Under the pieces are notes generated by a model. That model was not told the origin of the DNA. It saw only the letters and a list, made by a program, of their open reading frames with translations, and did not search any database. Below are positions 10,801-22,800 of a stretch of 64,000 bases of DNA, one piece after another. The position numbers and the translations under genes are program-made. The stretch comes from Thamnaconus septentrionalis (Eukaryota; Chordata; Actinopteri; Tetraodontiformes; Monacanthidae): NCBI GenBank assembly GCA_009823395.1, contig CM020507.1, forward strand, positions 3,433,501 to 3,497,500, read 5' to 3'. Each line of letters begins with the position of its first letter. The stretch's first letter is position 1.

Positions 10801-13800
10801 TGCTTTCTCTTCCAACCTGATTGGCTGTGGCAAGAGCCTTTGTTCTAAATGGGGACAGTGAACCGAGGCCAAGCCGGGGTTGGTGACAGTCACACCAGGA
10901 GGAACCACTCAAGTCTAGCCAACATGTCACCGGCTCTCTGGGCAGAAATCATGTGAATGGTCAACTCTAAACACAGTAGACAAGGTGTTTTTTTTTAATT
11001 TTTGTAAGGATTCTCACCTTTGCAAATGATTTGTGTCACGCCTGAAAATCAATGCGATGATTTTGGGAAACCTTCCTCTTGAACTCTGCCGGCTTTTTTC
11101 CGTGATTTTTGACTGAAGGGCTCGTTAAAGTGTGGAGCCTTTATAAATAGTACAAAACAACAACAACAACAACACAAGTACTTTTGACTGCACGCGATGT
11201 CTCAGGCGAAAGAACATCTCGGACGCTGGAAGCTGATTGGGGCCAACGTGCGATCAGCTAAGTGCAAATCAGAGGCAATTACTTGCGACAGCATGCACAA
11301 AAAAAGCGGGGTGCAGAAGCAGAGAGGAGCGGTGTAGGTGTGAATCGGAGAGGAAATAAATAGTAAAGCGCGTGTTGTGACAATTACGTTCGGTGTATCA
11401 GGCTGTTACGCTGAATTCCAAATTGAGCGTGTCTGAGCAAGTTGTTGAATCCATTAACCCGAGTTAACACGGCCGCTCGGCGGCGTGAATCAAAAATTCA
11501 GACTTTGCACTCGGTGGAACCACCTCGGCAGGCGCGCGGCGCCACCTCTCTCTGCCCGGCGACAGGAAAAGGAATTAATGGCGGATTCATAATTTCTCCT
11601 TCTGACAGCGGCAACGTGTGCAGGCAGCGCGCACCAGGCTGGAAACGTTTGCCGGCTGTCACAATCCCTCCACGATTTGTCCTGAGCTCTTTTAATGGCA
11701 TACTTAATCATATCCTCATATCCCAGGTCACCGCCACCCCCCCCCACCCCCTTTTTCTTTCCTCCAAACCCAGCGCCGACCACAAATTGTGTTTCCGGGG
11801 CCTCTGGGAATAACCACGGAGAGACGAAGACCCAGCGCGCCAATAACTATTACCACGTCCAGCAGCGATGTGAAGTAATTGCCCATCCCCATTGTTGTTT
11901 ATTGTCCTGCAATGGCAGGTGGCGGTTGCCGCGGCAAGGTCCAATTAGATTTGAAGGACATAAACAAGTCGCGGAAATCGCTTGTACGGCCGCCTGACGG
12001 ACGGTGGCCGGGGCTGCGACGCTCCTGCTTCATCAGCAGCCTGTTCCACGCAGAAGTGAGCAAAGACGAGGATTATTGCCACGGCGTTGCACCAAGGCCG
12101 CACAATAATCACACGAGGGGGTTATAAGGTTGTTAACAAGCTGATGAAGCAGCGTTTTTACCTAAAGAAAAAAAAACGGAACTACATCCTCAGTGGTGCT
12201 TACCTGCTAATGAGTCCGAATGAATGAACAGCATGCAATGAAATGAAAAGATGAGCAGCTGTTGTGCAGTAACAGGAGTGACGTTCCAAGGTTTGGAGCT
12301 TTTAGTTATCTATGTATTTATTTATTTTTGGCTGGATGTTTAGGGCTAAACCAAAGATCCTTAACACACAGGTGTTCAATTTAAAACCTTCAAACCTTCA
12401 ATTTAAAGACCGAAATACTTCAACACAGCTGTTGCTGCTTTCTGCTGGCTAGCGAACGTGTCGGCTGAGGAAGTCAAAAACTCCTGAGGATAAAGGAAAG
12501 CCTTGAGTGTTAATTATACTTTCAATACTGTATGGATTTTCAAGATAAGACATTTCAAGACAATCAAAAATAGAATAGAATATGACCCCAAAAAAAAGAT
12601 ATAAAGTCAACTAGCGACACAAACACTGAAAAATGTGAGTGCGGAACGATAGCTAGCTCGGCACGATAAACAATAAACACAATAAACACACTGTATTAAA
12701 GTGCACTCAAAGAAATAGGTGGTGAAGTAACACAGCTTTTGGATGCCATATCGCATTATAGCGCTGTTATGCTGTAGCTGATGACCTTTTTGAATCCTAC
12801 ATTAGTGCATAGATTTTTAAGAATCAGCAGAAGTTTATATGCGATCGGCATTGATTGCTGCTTTTATGTCCGAAGAAAGATGGCAACTTAAAGGGCCACT
12901 CTAATTCCCCAATTTTTATTTTAACACCCGTGAGCTCATGCTCATATAGTGCAGTTTTATGCTTGCAGGGAGGCTGACAGACTCTTAAATCTACCATGAG
13001 GCGATGCTGTTCTGCTGCAAATAGTCACAGCCAGACAAACAGCCCGTATATATAGCCGTTTTCCTTTTAAACAGGACAAAATGGCCAATAAATATCAATT
13101 ACACACATATTCACACACACATATTTATATGTATATATGTATGAACTTGATGAGTATCATTGGTCTAGTTTAGAACCTTTTCTTTTTCATCCTTGCGCTG
13201 TCGTGTCACCAGAAGCTCTAAAAATAGGCTTCTTTTGAAAAATAAAACACGAGCGCGGCGCTTCTACCGCTCCCAGCGTCAAGAGCGCCCCGTTGTTGGG
13301 CGCTAAGGCCGTCCTTCCCCCACGTGTACGCCACCCTACCGAGACTGGTCGTCTCCAGCCATGCGTGTCACTCCTGGACTCCTCCCTGCGTGTCGGTGCT
13401 GATGGGATGGCGCCCTCGCGGGCCCGGCTGCAACGCCTGATACGCTCCTTATCTGTAATGCCCAATTACGGCCGGGAGACCAAACGCTGTTTATATGCTA
13501 AGCTCGGGAGTTGATGAGAAAATGTCACAGCCGTCGCTCTCCTCTTCATGCCCCCGACTGTATCTTAATAGATAGGCGTCGCCCGGGCGCCTGCGTGTTG
13601 TCGTGCAGGGTGTAATGGTGGCAGCGGCGGGCGTCACATGGGTGCGCCTGGCGGAGCTGATGAAATGAAATACATTGCAATAATGATATGGAGATGAGAC
13701 GCCGGTCGAAGTTGGTTGCGGGGGAGGGGGAAAAATGTTTTAGAAACAGATAAGAATCAATTCTGCTCAGCCTGAAGGAATCACCGTAATGAATTCAGCT

Positions 13801-16800
13801 GCAAACCTGACAATCAGCCGTCAGCCTTAGACAATAATGGCTTTTTTTCTGTCCTTTTCCAGGGGAGACTGAGCATTTGTCTTATTTACACTAGCCCAAA
13901 GTCATCCAGTGATTACATTACAAACAAGTAATGATGACATTCGACGGTGGAGAGACATTTGGGCTCAGGCTTTTATGCCGGGGATGGATAATTACTGCAG
14001 TTAATTGATTTTCTTTGCCTTTCTGCACCAAAGTTTTTTGCGTTCTCTCAGAGGGGAACTCGGCAAAGAAAAAACAAGAGAGTGTTTACAGATGACTCTT
14101 GGACTGAATTCAAAAATATTTACAGGCCGTAAAATTTATATATCTGAACTTACAAGTTTGGCATCAAGGCTGAGCCTCAGTTGGTCCCTCGTTCCCTGTC
14201 CGAGCACGAGGATATTTAAAATGAATAAATCATCTGCCAGACAGTTTTTACAGGGAATGATACAGCGAGAGCCCGCAGGGGATCGCTGGAGCAGAGCTCC
14301 GTGTTGGCAAGTAGCAAAACTTTAAAAGACAGCAGCAACAGCAAAGCCGGGAGGTTCGAACAGCCAACCAGATGACCACGTACATACGTACATGGATGGA
14401 CCAGCTCCATTCCTTACCTTCAAAAGACGTTTTTGTCTTAAAGGAGCTTGTTACTGCATTTTGTGTATTGAATCCAAATCTGTCGCATTTGGATTGAGCT
14501 CTGTCCATAAATAACGTTGTTGCTGTTTGGCGTCTTGGTTTAATCAGGTCTTTGGATAATGCAGAGTGAGTCTACTTGCAGATTTGCCAAAAGACGAGCG
14601 GGTTGCGGCATCGTATTCTCTAAAATGACTGAGGCAGCCAGACTGACTGCAGGAGGTTCAGAAGGCGTATTTGAGATCAGGTTGCGTCAGGCAACATGAG
14701 AAGAACCTTCAGAGATTATCCTCTCTTTAATCTCCAAACACGATCAAACTACAAGATAAGAAAATCTGCTGCGTATCCCGAATGTCTCTGAAGTTTCTCC
14801 TCGTGTTTGTGACGCAACCCGATTTTAAAATCTGTCAGGATTTCAGATCTTCTGTTGTCTGAACTGTCTCTATCTGCCGCCGCTAACCCTGTTCCAGATT
14901 TGTGTTCCACGTTGCGAATTGGGTATTGCGTATCTATTCGCGACACCCATCCAGTTGCCTCAAGGTGTCTACTTTGATTCGCTGAGGTGGATGTTATCAA
15001 CGGATCTTTGTGCATCTCTCGTGCCAGGCCCGACTTCACTCAGACGCAAAGGGTTTGACAAGGCAGAAGGAAGCAATTAGTCTCGGACAAGGCAGGCCAA
15101 CAAGCCACGTCGTGCATCAAAACAGAAGCACAAACAACATGAACGTTGAGTGTGAAATTACAGACACAGATTGTGGCTTTCGCTTTGCACTCCCGCTGTG
15201 CGATAACAACACATGCGGCTGGGTTGATTTGGCCGCAGCTAGGCTGAATATCCACTTTAAAACTTCAATGCGGCATTGTTTACCCCACGGCGAGAGTTTT
15301 TCAAGATCCTTGTTAGAAACGAGCTCATCTTCCAAAGATGGATTTCTATGAAGTAAATTAATAAAATACAACTTTTAATAAAATATGCATGCACTATGTA
15401 GTATGAAGTTGTGATGTTTCCATGAGCTGTTGATTTGGAATCAGTAAAATGGCAGCCTTGTAATTGAGACAATACCATCCTTTGCCATCCTGTTGGCAAA
15501 GGATGATGTAAGCTAGCAAGCCAGACTAGGACGGAATCTTAGACTTAACATAACATAATCATGCCCCCCACAGGACCCTATTGTGTCAGTGTCAGGGCTG
15601 CAGTTCTTGGTGCTACAAGTCGACAACTACACCCCTGAGGTGCCGGGCATTCAACAGATATAGCCAGCTGGGGGTGCTGTGTTAGCAGCACAAATGCAGA
15701 ATGTTTCAGACGCTATTATCGTAATATGAAACAAAATATGGAACAAAAACAGGAGGGTTGGTTGTTTGACTGTTATTTTAAGCGTGTCTTGAGATCTGAT
15801 GTGTTTGCCTTTGCCAAAGCGGGGCCATCCATTGTTGAGAGATTATTTATAAAAGCCCTTTGCTCTTCCCAAGTCAGAGGCTGTGGTCTTCCTGGCTCGC
15901 CGGCTGCCATTGTGAGTGGCAGTGCCGGAATTAATGCTGCTCTCCAACTGGCTTCTCAATATTACTCAGATTTGTTTTGGCCTTTTAGGGCTTTAGGGCC
16001 TCCCAAGCAGGAGTTATTTCCTTCTTCCTGAAGAGATCGCCAACCCCCTCCGCCATCCCTGTCATCAATATTTAGAACTCATGCTGCATCGCTTTGGATG
16101 CACGTAAATCCTCCTCTTGCTCCTCAATCATTTATTAAAAATGGGCTCATATTTGAACTCCCATAAAGGCCAATCCAGACGCATTCCTAAGGGCTGCTGT
16201 ATAATTCATCGCCGGCCCCAGATGCCATGTATCACGGCAAGAGGGTTTTTGTGCAAAATGGATCCACGGAGACGGATGCACGCTCGGACACAATGAGATC
16301 CAAAGTGGCTGCCTGACGTTTCAAGGATTCGCATTAAGCCGACACTGAGCGGAAGAAACAGATGTCGGGCTGTAACTGCCTGGAAGTGAGATGATGAGCC
16401 TGCTAATGTGGCGAGCGGGGTGGGAGTCTCTCTTATCGGGATGTGGTGAAGGGAAGAGTCAAATGCCACGGATGCATGTTTCTACATTTCCTTGTGTGTT
16501 TTGACCAGGATGGATGGTGGTTGAAAGTGTGCAAACCTCCAGTGGTCGTCAAGCTGTTTGTTGACCTGAACACTGGGACTCGCTTGCATGATGCTTTTAA
16601 ACAAAGTGGCCCCTCAGGGCGACGCACACATGCAATGTTGACCCGTCCAGTCAGATCAGCTCATCTCCTTGGAAGAAGTCAAACTTGTCCGTTCAGATAT
16701 CAATACGGCCGTTGAAAGTTGCTATTATTCGAGAAAAAATCTTGTTTCACAGACAGAAAATGTGGCTCGACTGAGGATGATTTTCTTTTACTTTCTTGGG

Positions 16801-19800
16801 GATTAATGTCTGTCTTAGGCATCGATCCCCCCCAATGTTTCGTTTTCTTCCAAATTAATTCCAAAAGGAGAACAGACAAAATCGAGAAAAACATGAAAAA
16901 TAGATTAGAAGCATTTTCAGTAACTTTGAATGTCCCAGTATATCTAACAGTTAATTAATGTCAGTCTGAATTAATCAGGGATGACAAAAGTCCTTTACTT
17001 CATCTGCTTGTTCTACTTTGCAGACAATGTTTGCTACAAGCACCCCATCTTAAAATCGGCCCTTTGTGATGTCAGAAAGGAAACTGGTACCTCTGCCATT
17101 TTAGTGCAAACAGACACCAAGAGCCTCTGAAACATGTGTATGGTCCAGCAAAGCTGTACTTCTGTTGGGCTAAATACACTGTTATCTGTGTTTTTCAGCA
17201 TGAGGCTGCAACACCGGAGTCTGGGCTCAAAGTATTTTTTGAAAATCGGTACAATATAGAGCCTTTAATCTTCTTACTGTGAACATTTTTTTCCATACAA
17301 GCTGAAAACAAAGTCAGAAGTCTGAGGAAGCTCTATGGCAAACCCCCTGGTGAAAACGCCATCCAAAGAGCCTTTTTTGTTGAGGCGCTTTGGCCGGACC
17401 ACATTGGAAATGTCCTTCAGACCACCCATCCTCTGTCACAGCCTCTCCCACAGTCACAGGAAGCGGAAGCAAAAAAAAAAAAGCGAGCCGAGAGAGAGAG
17501 CTGAAAGCTGACAGGCATTATCCCGCTTCCAAGACTCACGCCGAGTCAAAGAGGCCTCTCCGCACTCGAGTCTCTGGCTCCGCAGGGTATCGGTGTCACT
17601 GTGCCACTAGAGGGAGGGGGCTTCAATGCCAGATGGCTCATCCGCCACGCCGGCCACACCCACACTTGTCAAAATGCCACCACCTCCCCGGAGAAGCCCC
17701 ATTTTTTGTGCCCTTTCAGCTCCAATTACAAATCTTCATCCGCGGCGCTCGCCGTCTGAGGCCGGCCAAAAACGCAACGATTACCCCGGCAGTTCCTGGA
17801 GGGACTGACGCTGGGAGCCGGAGCTCCTTCGTTGGTGACATGCTATTTACTCGCTGCCTGTGAGTCCATCTGGCGATGGCGACCAGGACCAGGCGTTGCA
17901 CCACCACCACCACCACCACCACCACCACCACCATCGCTGTGGAAGTGCCTGGCTGCTCGCAACAGCAATCCTTTTGACGTGATCCCGCTGTTTCATAGAG
18001 TTTTAAATAGTAGGACAATGGTTGAGCCAGCGGGGCCGGATATGAGCTGAGCTTTATTTATTTATTTATTTTCCTCCCCATAACCATTTCAGACTGAATG
18101 GATTCATGCAGCTGAGAGAGAGGGAGAGTGTTTTTGCCGGACGGAGGGTTTTTTATGCTCCCGTTACAGAGATTTATATTTTATGACTTTATTCTCCAAA
18201 GATTTGGAGCAAAAAATAAAGACAGAAAGCTGAGTGGATAGTGTATATTGCGAAAACAATGTGAGTGCAGCACAGTTGTTGTCTCTGGTGGACAGTGAGT
18301 TAGCAGACCTTAAAGATGCTGGTTTACCCATCGACAGGCGGAGACGTAGGTCCATGCTTTGACTGTTGGAAGGACAGTTGTTCTCAACTTCAATCTACGT
18401 GAAAGGTGGAGTGTGTAAAACTCTTGTGGTCAGATTTTAGCTTGCAGCAACATTGACTCAGCCTGCCTCTCCCAAGCTTGCCAGTGAACTACAGTGACCT
18501 ATGCACACAAACCTAGGCACCCTTCCCACCTTCTTCTTCGTTGGTTTGTTTGAAGAAGAGAGCTTTCACCCTAAATATGAAGCTGTCAGGCAGCTGGATT
18601 GTCCACACCAGGCTTCTTCTATGGACAGGAAAACCAAAGGACTTTAATCGCCCTGCGAGTACATACTTTTATTAATGTTTTTATGGGCAGTATATTAATC
18701 TTTCACCCATGTAAAAATCATAAAATCGTTAAAACAAATTTGTCCAAATTTTACCCGCTGGACATTTAAATGAGAAACAGAGGGATTGGTCATTCTAAAT
18801 TAAGCTCTGCATGGCAAAATATCGAGGCAGGAATCAAAATAAAGAAAGTGCAACCAGTCTCCGCATTAAACAGTATTATTGTTTTTTCCATCAGCCAGGA
18901 TTTGGGATTTTTTTTCAAGCGGCGCCCCAGCTTTTTTTCTCTCTCTCTCTCTGCCTCTTTGGAATTGCCACTGTCACGGTGCCACAGCGGCGGCCTGTTA
19001 AATGACAGCCATGAGTCATTTGAATGAGCGCGGAGGGGTATTTTAAGCCCGACACATTAAATCTGGTGCGGCGCTTACTGGCGGAGCGGAAGGAGCCTTA
19101 ACGTGACGCAGGCGGGGTGGCGAGCGCAGACGAGCTCTCGGCTCCTCGGCGAGCAAAATTCGGCTTTGATGTGAAAATCGAGGGGAAAAAAGCCAACTGG
19201 AGATTCAGCGGGCATTTTTCTTCCTGCCTCGGCCTCTTCGTACATCGGAGAAATCGCAACCTTGACATTAACTTCCAAAAAAAGAAAAAGAACAAAATAA
19301 TTCCTAATACGAATGATGAGATTGCAACGGTTGAAGATTATCTGCTAGCAACTGATTGGCAGCATTTGGGCAACGGTTCTTTTTCTTCTTTTTTCTTTTT
19401 TGCAGCAAACGACAGGAGACGTTTTGACCGTGCCCAATAACGTTACAGCGAGCACACAAATCATTAAATTCACTCATGAAGAAACACAGACGGCGTGCTG
19501 CTGATTCCCACGGTGATAACTGCACTTCCACAGTGCAGCTGCGCTTGTTTTGTTTGCGGTGGAAATGAAAAATAGGACACTGTCTAAAAAAAAAAAAAAA
19601 AAAAACATGTGAGACCAGGTGTGAGCTTGTGTTTTTTTTTGTGTGTGGAGAGGAAGAGAGGAAGAGAGGAAGTGAGAGTTGGAAGGTGGCTTGTGATCTA
19701 GGAGCCAGACTGCTGCTCAGAGGCGACCCAAGGCCTTGGTGCTTGACTGTCAGCACGTCTCTGTCACGACTAGTGTGACCCTCAGTGTCACAAAGCCATG

Positions 19801-22800
19801 CAGTCACTCGCTGGTGGAAACACACAACATCACCGTGTCTGTGTAATCTGACATAGTGGCCATCGTGTTGTCTGATCCGGGCATTACACATTAAGTATTT
19901 GATACTGAGGTATGTAGGATTCCTTATCCCTTTCAACATATCCAATAAGAAAAAAAAAAAAAACAATGGGAATAATAATTATTTAGTGTTCTAGAGATTT
20001 TTTCCCAACAGACCATGTGGTTTTAAAAATACAGACCTCTATCAAAAGATCAAGATCTGACCTGACAGTTCGGTCGGAGAGGTAGGGTTGCAAAAGTACT
20101 GGTGATTACTGGTACTTAAAGAGGGATTCCGTGTAATCACACTAGGGCCATGTCACCTCAGTGCCTCGCCGCTGCCTTGACCCTGCGACAATGCGTCGCT
20201 CTGCCTGCCTCTGCGACGTCCGTTCCCTGTGTGGGTGTCTGGCAGCTCCCGCCGCTGACAGACAGCGTAATGATGGCCTTCAGACGAACCCTGCCGGGTG
20301 TCGGAGCTGCCACGCAGCAGCCAACCTTCCTCCTCCTCCTCCTCTTCGTCCTCCCCCTCCACTGTTAGACGACGTCAATCAGCCGACCCTCCGGCCACGG
20401 CATCTCCGCCTCGCTTCCTGCTCTGCCTCATCCTCCGCCACCCCCGCTGTCCAGGCACATATGTGTGACTGACTTCCTGTCCGTGGCTCTCATCTCTCTC
20501 CCTCTCAGGTCTGGCGAAGCCCATGGGGCTGGTGGAGGGACCCGGAGGCCTCGGCGAAGGAGGAGCGGCCGCCACTCTCGGGGAGGACAGCCGCGAGGCC
20601 GAGGGGAAGTACGAAGAGTACGGCTACAACGCTCAGCTCAGCGACCGCATCTCCCTGGACAGGAGCATCCCCGACTACAGACCTAAAAAGTACATCTGCT
20701 CTCTTCTGTTTCTTTTATCCCCCTCGACTCGTTTCCATCCCGCCGTCTCCTGCCTCAGACCGGCTTTTCTCCCACCCCTAGGCAGGGTTGCGTAATGTCA
20801 GCGAGTCTTGTAACTTCAAGGCTTGCCAGTTTAATCCCTGCTGCAGTTGATGGGCTCTATTTTTCTTGCAAAGGTACACAGTGTAAGACAGGACATTCTG
20901 TCAGGAAACAGGCTTTTCACGGAGCGAACAGAGCTCGCTCGACTCTGTGCCCCTTTGTGTTCATTGCTCCTTGGTTGTTTTTTTTTGGAGCATTCACTGC
21001 AGCTGAATACCTGAAAAAGATTAGTCTGGATAAGATAAGCTGCACCGATAACAGTCGCTTTGCTTTTACAGGCCCGAAGTGAAACATTTCGGAGGATCTA
21101 CTGGCATTAAATGAGCTGGGAAATACAAGTTAGTCGCCTTTGAGTTTCCGTTTTAGTATTTTTATTTACATATTGAGTGGGTCTACTTGTGTTGAGGCAG
21201 TCTGATTGCCCCATGGTGTATCTACAGTAACCCACAAACCTGATCGGGTGATTGCATCCCTACGCCTTAGCTCATACAAAAAGCTGAGAAAGGCAATGAA
21301 CAGGGTGAGTAAAAACATTCTGATGTCATCCTCAGTCTTCAAGGCAACGGTCTTCAATCCAAGCAGTGCCATTGCAGTTCCAGTGTTAGGAGCTAAAGTG
21401 ACGTCACAGCTGGGGACCAAATGCTCGAGTCACTTTGAGGGCCAGTAAAGTCGTGTCAGCATGCACTTAGTGCGTGCATGCATTAGGTGAGACTTATTGG
21501 GTTTGCCACGTCCTCTCTGGATGTCAGGGACAGGTTGGTGGATGGATCTCCTGGGGTCGATGGAGCGTGATGCCCAACTTTGTTTTCTAATTCATTTTGA
21601 TTCAAAGCGCTGCATATTTACCGCATTGCCTTCATCTCCACTCTGGTCTAACTTTGCAAAAACACCTGCCAAGAATTTGCTGCTGGCACGATGTCATTTG
21701 TGTCAAAACCCGGCTGGAAAAGTCAGATATCCCCCAGGGGGGAAGCTCACCGGCTTCCAGCAGAGGACGCCGCTTCAGAGCTTGGGGCTCGTAACATTAA
21801 TTTTGCATCCAGCGCTCCCGCTGCCACTTGCCAGGCTATAAATTAGTAAAGCCCCAAATGACAGTCAAAGCGAAAATTGCTCAAACAATATGTTGGATGG
21901 ATTGGGGGGACGGGGGCTTTACATTATACATTCCAACAGGCCTGACAGCTATAATTATTTTTCAAAGAATTTCTGCAACATTTTTGTAGTTTGACAAAGC
22001 AGCTTTTTTATCATTCAGCGTCCCTGATTACAAGGAGGGCATTGCCGTGAAGTAGCTCACCAGCCACTCCCCAACAGGAACAGTGCCTCAGCTCGAGACC
22101 AGAGGCCCTTTGTGAGGCTGTCATTCAGTACATACAACAAGGACACTGGAAATTTTAAACTCATGTGTCACTCTGCCTCATTGATGTTCTAACCCTTTGT
22201 TTGGACAAAATGATGGATTGAAACCTAAGAAAGTAGCATGTCAGCGGGCCAGGCCCAGAATGGAACCGGCAAACGCCATCGCACCAGTATCACTGCTCCA
22301 GAAGGTTCTTTTTTAAGACATCTAACAAGGTAGACTATATTAAATCAGTAAATTCATTATTTTGCTCTTATCTCATGTCCGGACCCCTGTCGTTGCTGAA
22401 CTGGATAAAATTAAATTTTGCAGAGGACACGCCTCAGGTTTCTTCTCTGGCAACCCTCTAACTGTGCAGGCAGACGTCTCAGCCGTGGCTACCCACTGTG
22501 TCGGTCATGCAATTCGTGCCTCGTCCGTTTATTACGGTCACTTCCATCAAAAACTGCCCTCACTTCCTGTTTGATTTCCTTTATGCCCACCTCATTGACT
22601 ACCTCCATCTCATGCCTCCCTCTCCGTCAAGCTGCAGTACAGTCAGCGGGGCAGGGGGACATCTCTGGGAGTCGTCATAGAGAAGAAAATTACTTCAGAC
22701 GTACGTAATCCCAACATGAGAGACCGGAGACGAGATGGGTAATGGTCATCGCTGAGCTGTTGCAGTGCAGTAATAATGGATATCCTGTATTTAGAGTCTT

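Larger units (their letters stand above)
7803..20508 (+). other. galnt9: galnt9 intron 1 (12.7 kb, phase 1)
   Basis: GT at 7803-7804, AG at 20507-20508. No internal coding exon is supported. It contains short simple repeats ((AAC)n at 11156-11174, AC/AT-rich at 13100-13142, (CAC)n at 17899-17933, (CT)n at 18939-18952, poly-A at 19586-19605), a purine tract at 9829-9899, a perfect hairpin at 15476-15505, and non-repetitive stretches at about 11400-12130, 13620-14000 and 15800-16250 that could be conserved noncoding elements. A 220-codon minus-strand ORF at 19304-19966 is unrecognised and low in complexity. Confidence 0.85.

Noticed and set aside
19304..19966. 220-codon minus-strand ORF in intron 1, the longest ORF of the window
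   Set aside because: It runs through poly-Phe/poly-Lys stretches created by T and A tracts, has no recognisable domain or exon structure, and has non-coding composition. It is most likely chance.
20150..20472. ORFs just upstream of exon 2
   Set aside because: Low-complexity Ser/Pro/Leu-rich translations of a pyrimidine-rich intron end; no homology to galnt9 stem, and exon 2 joins exon 1 cleanly without them.
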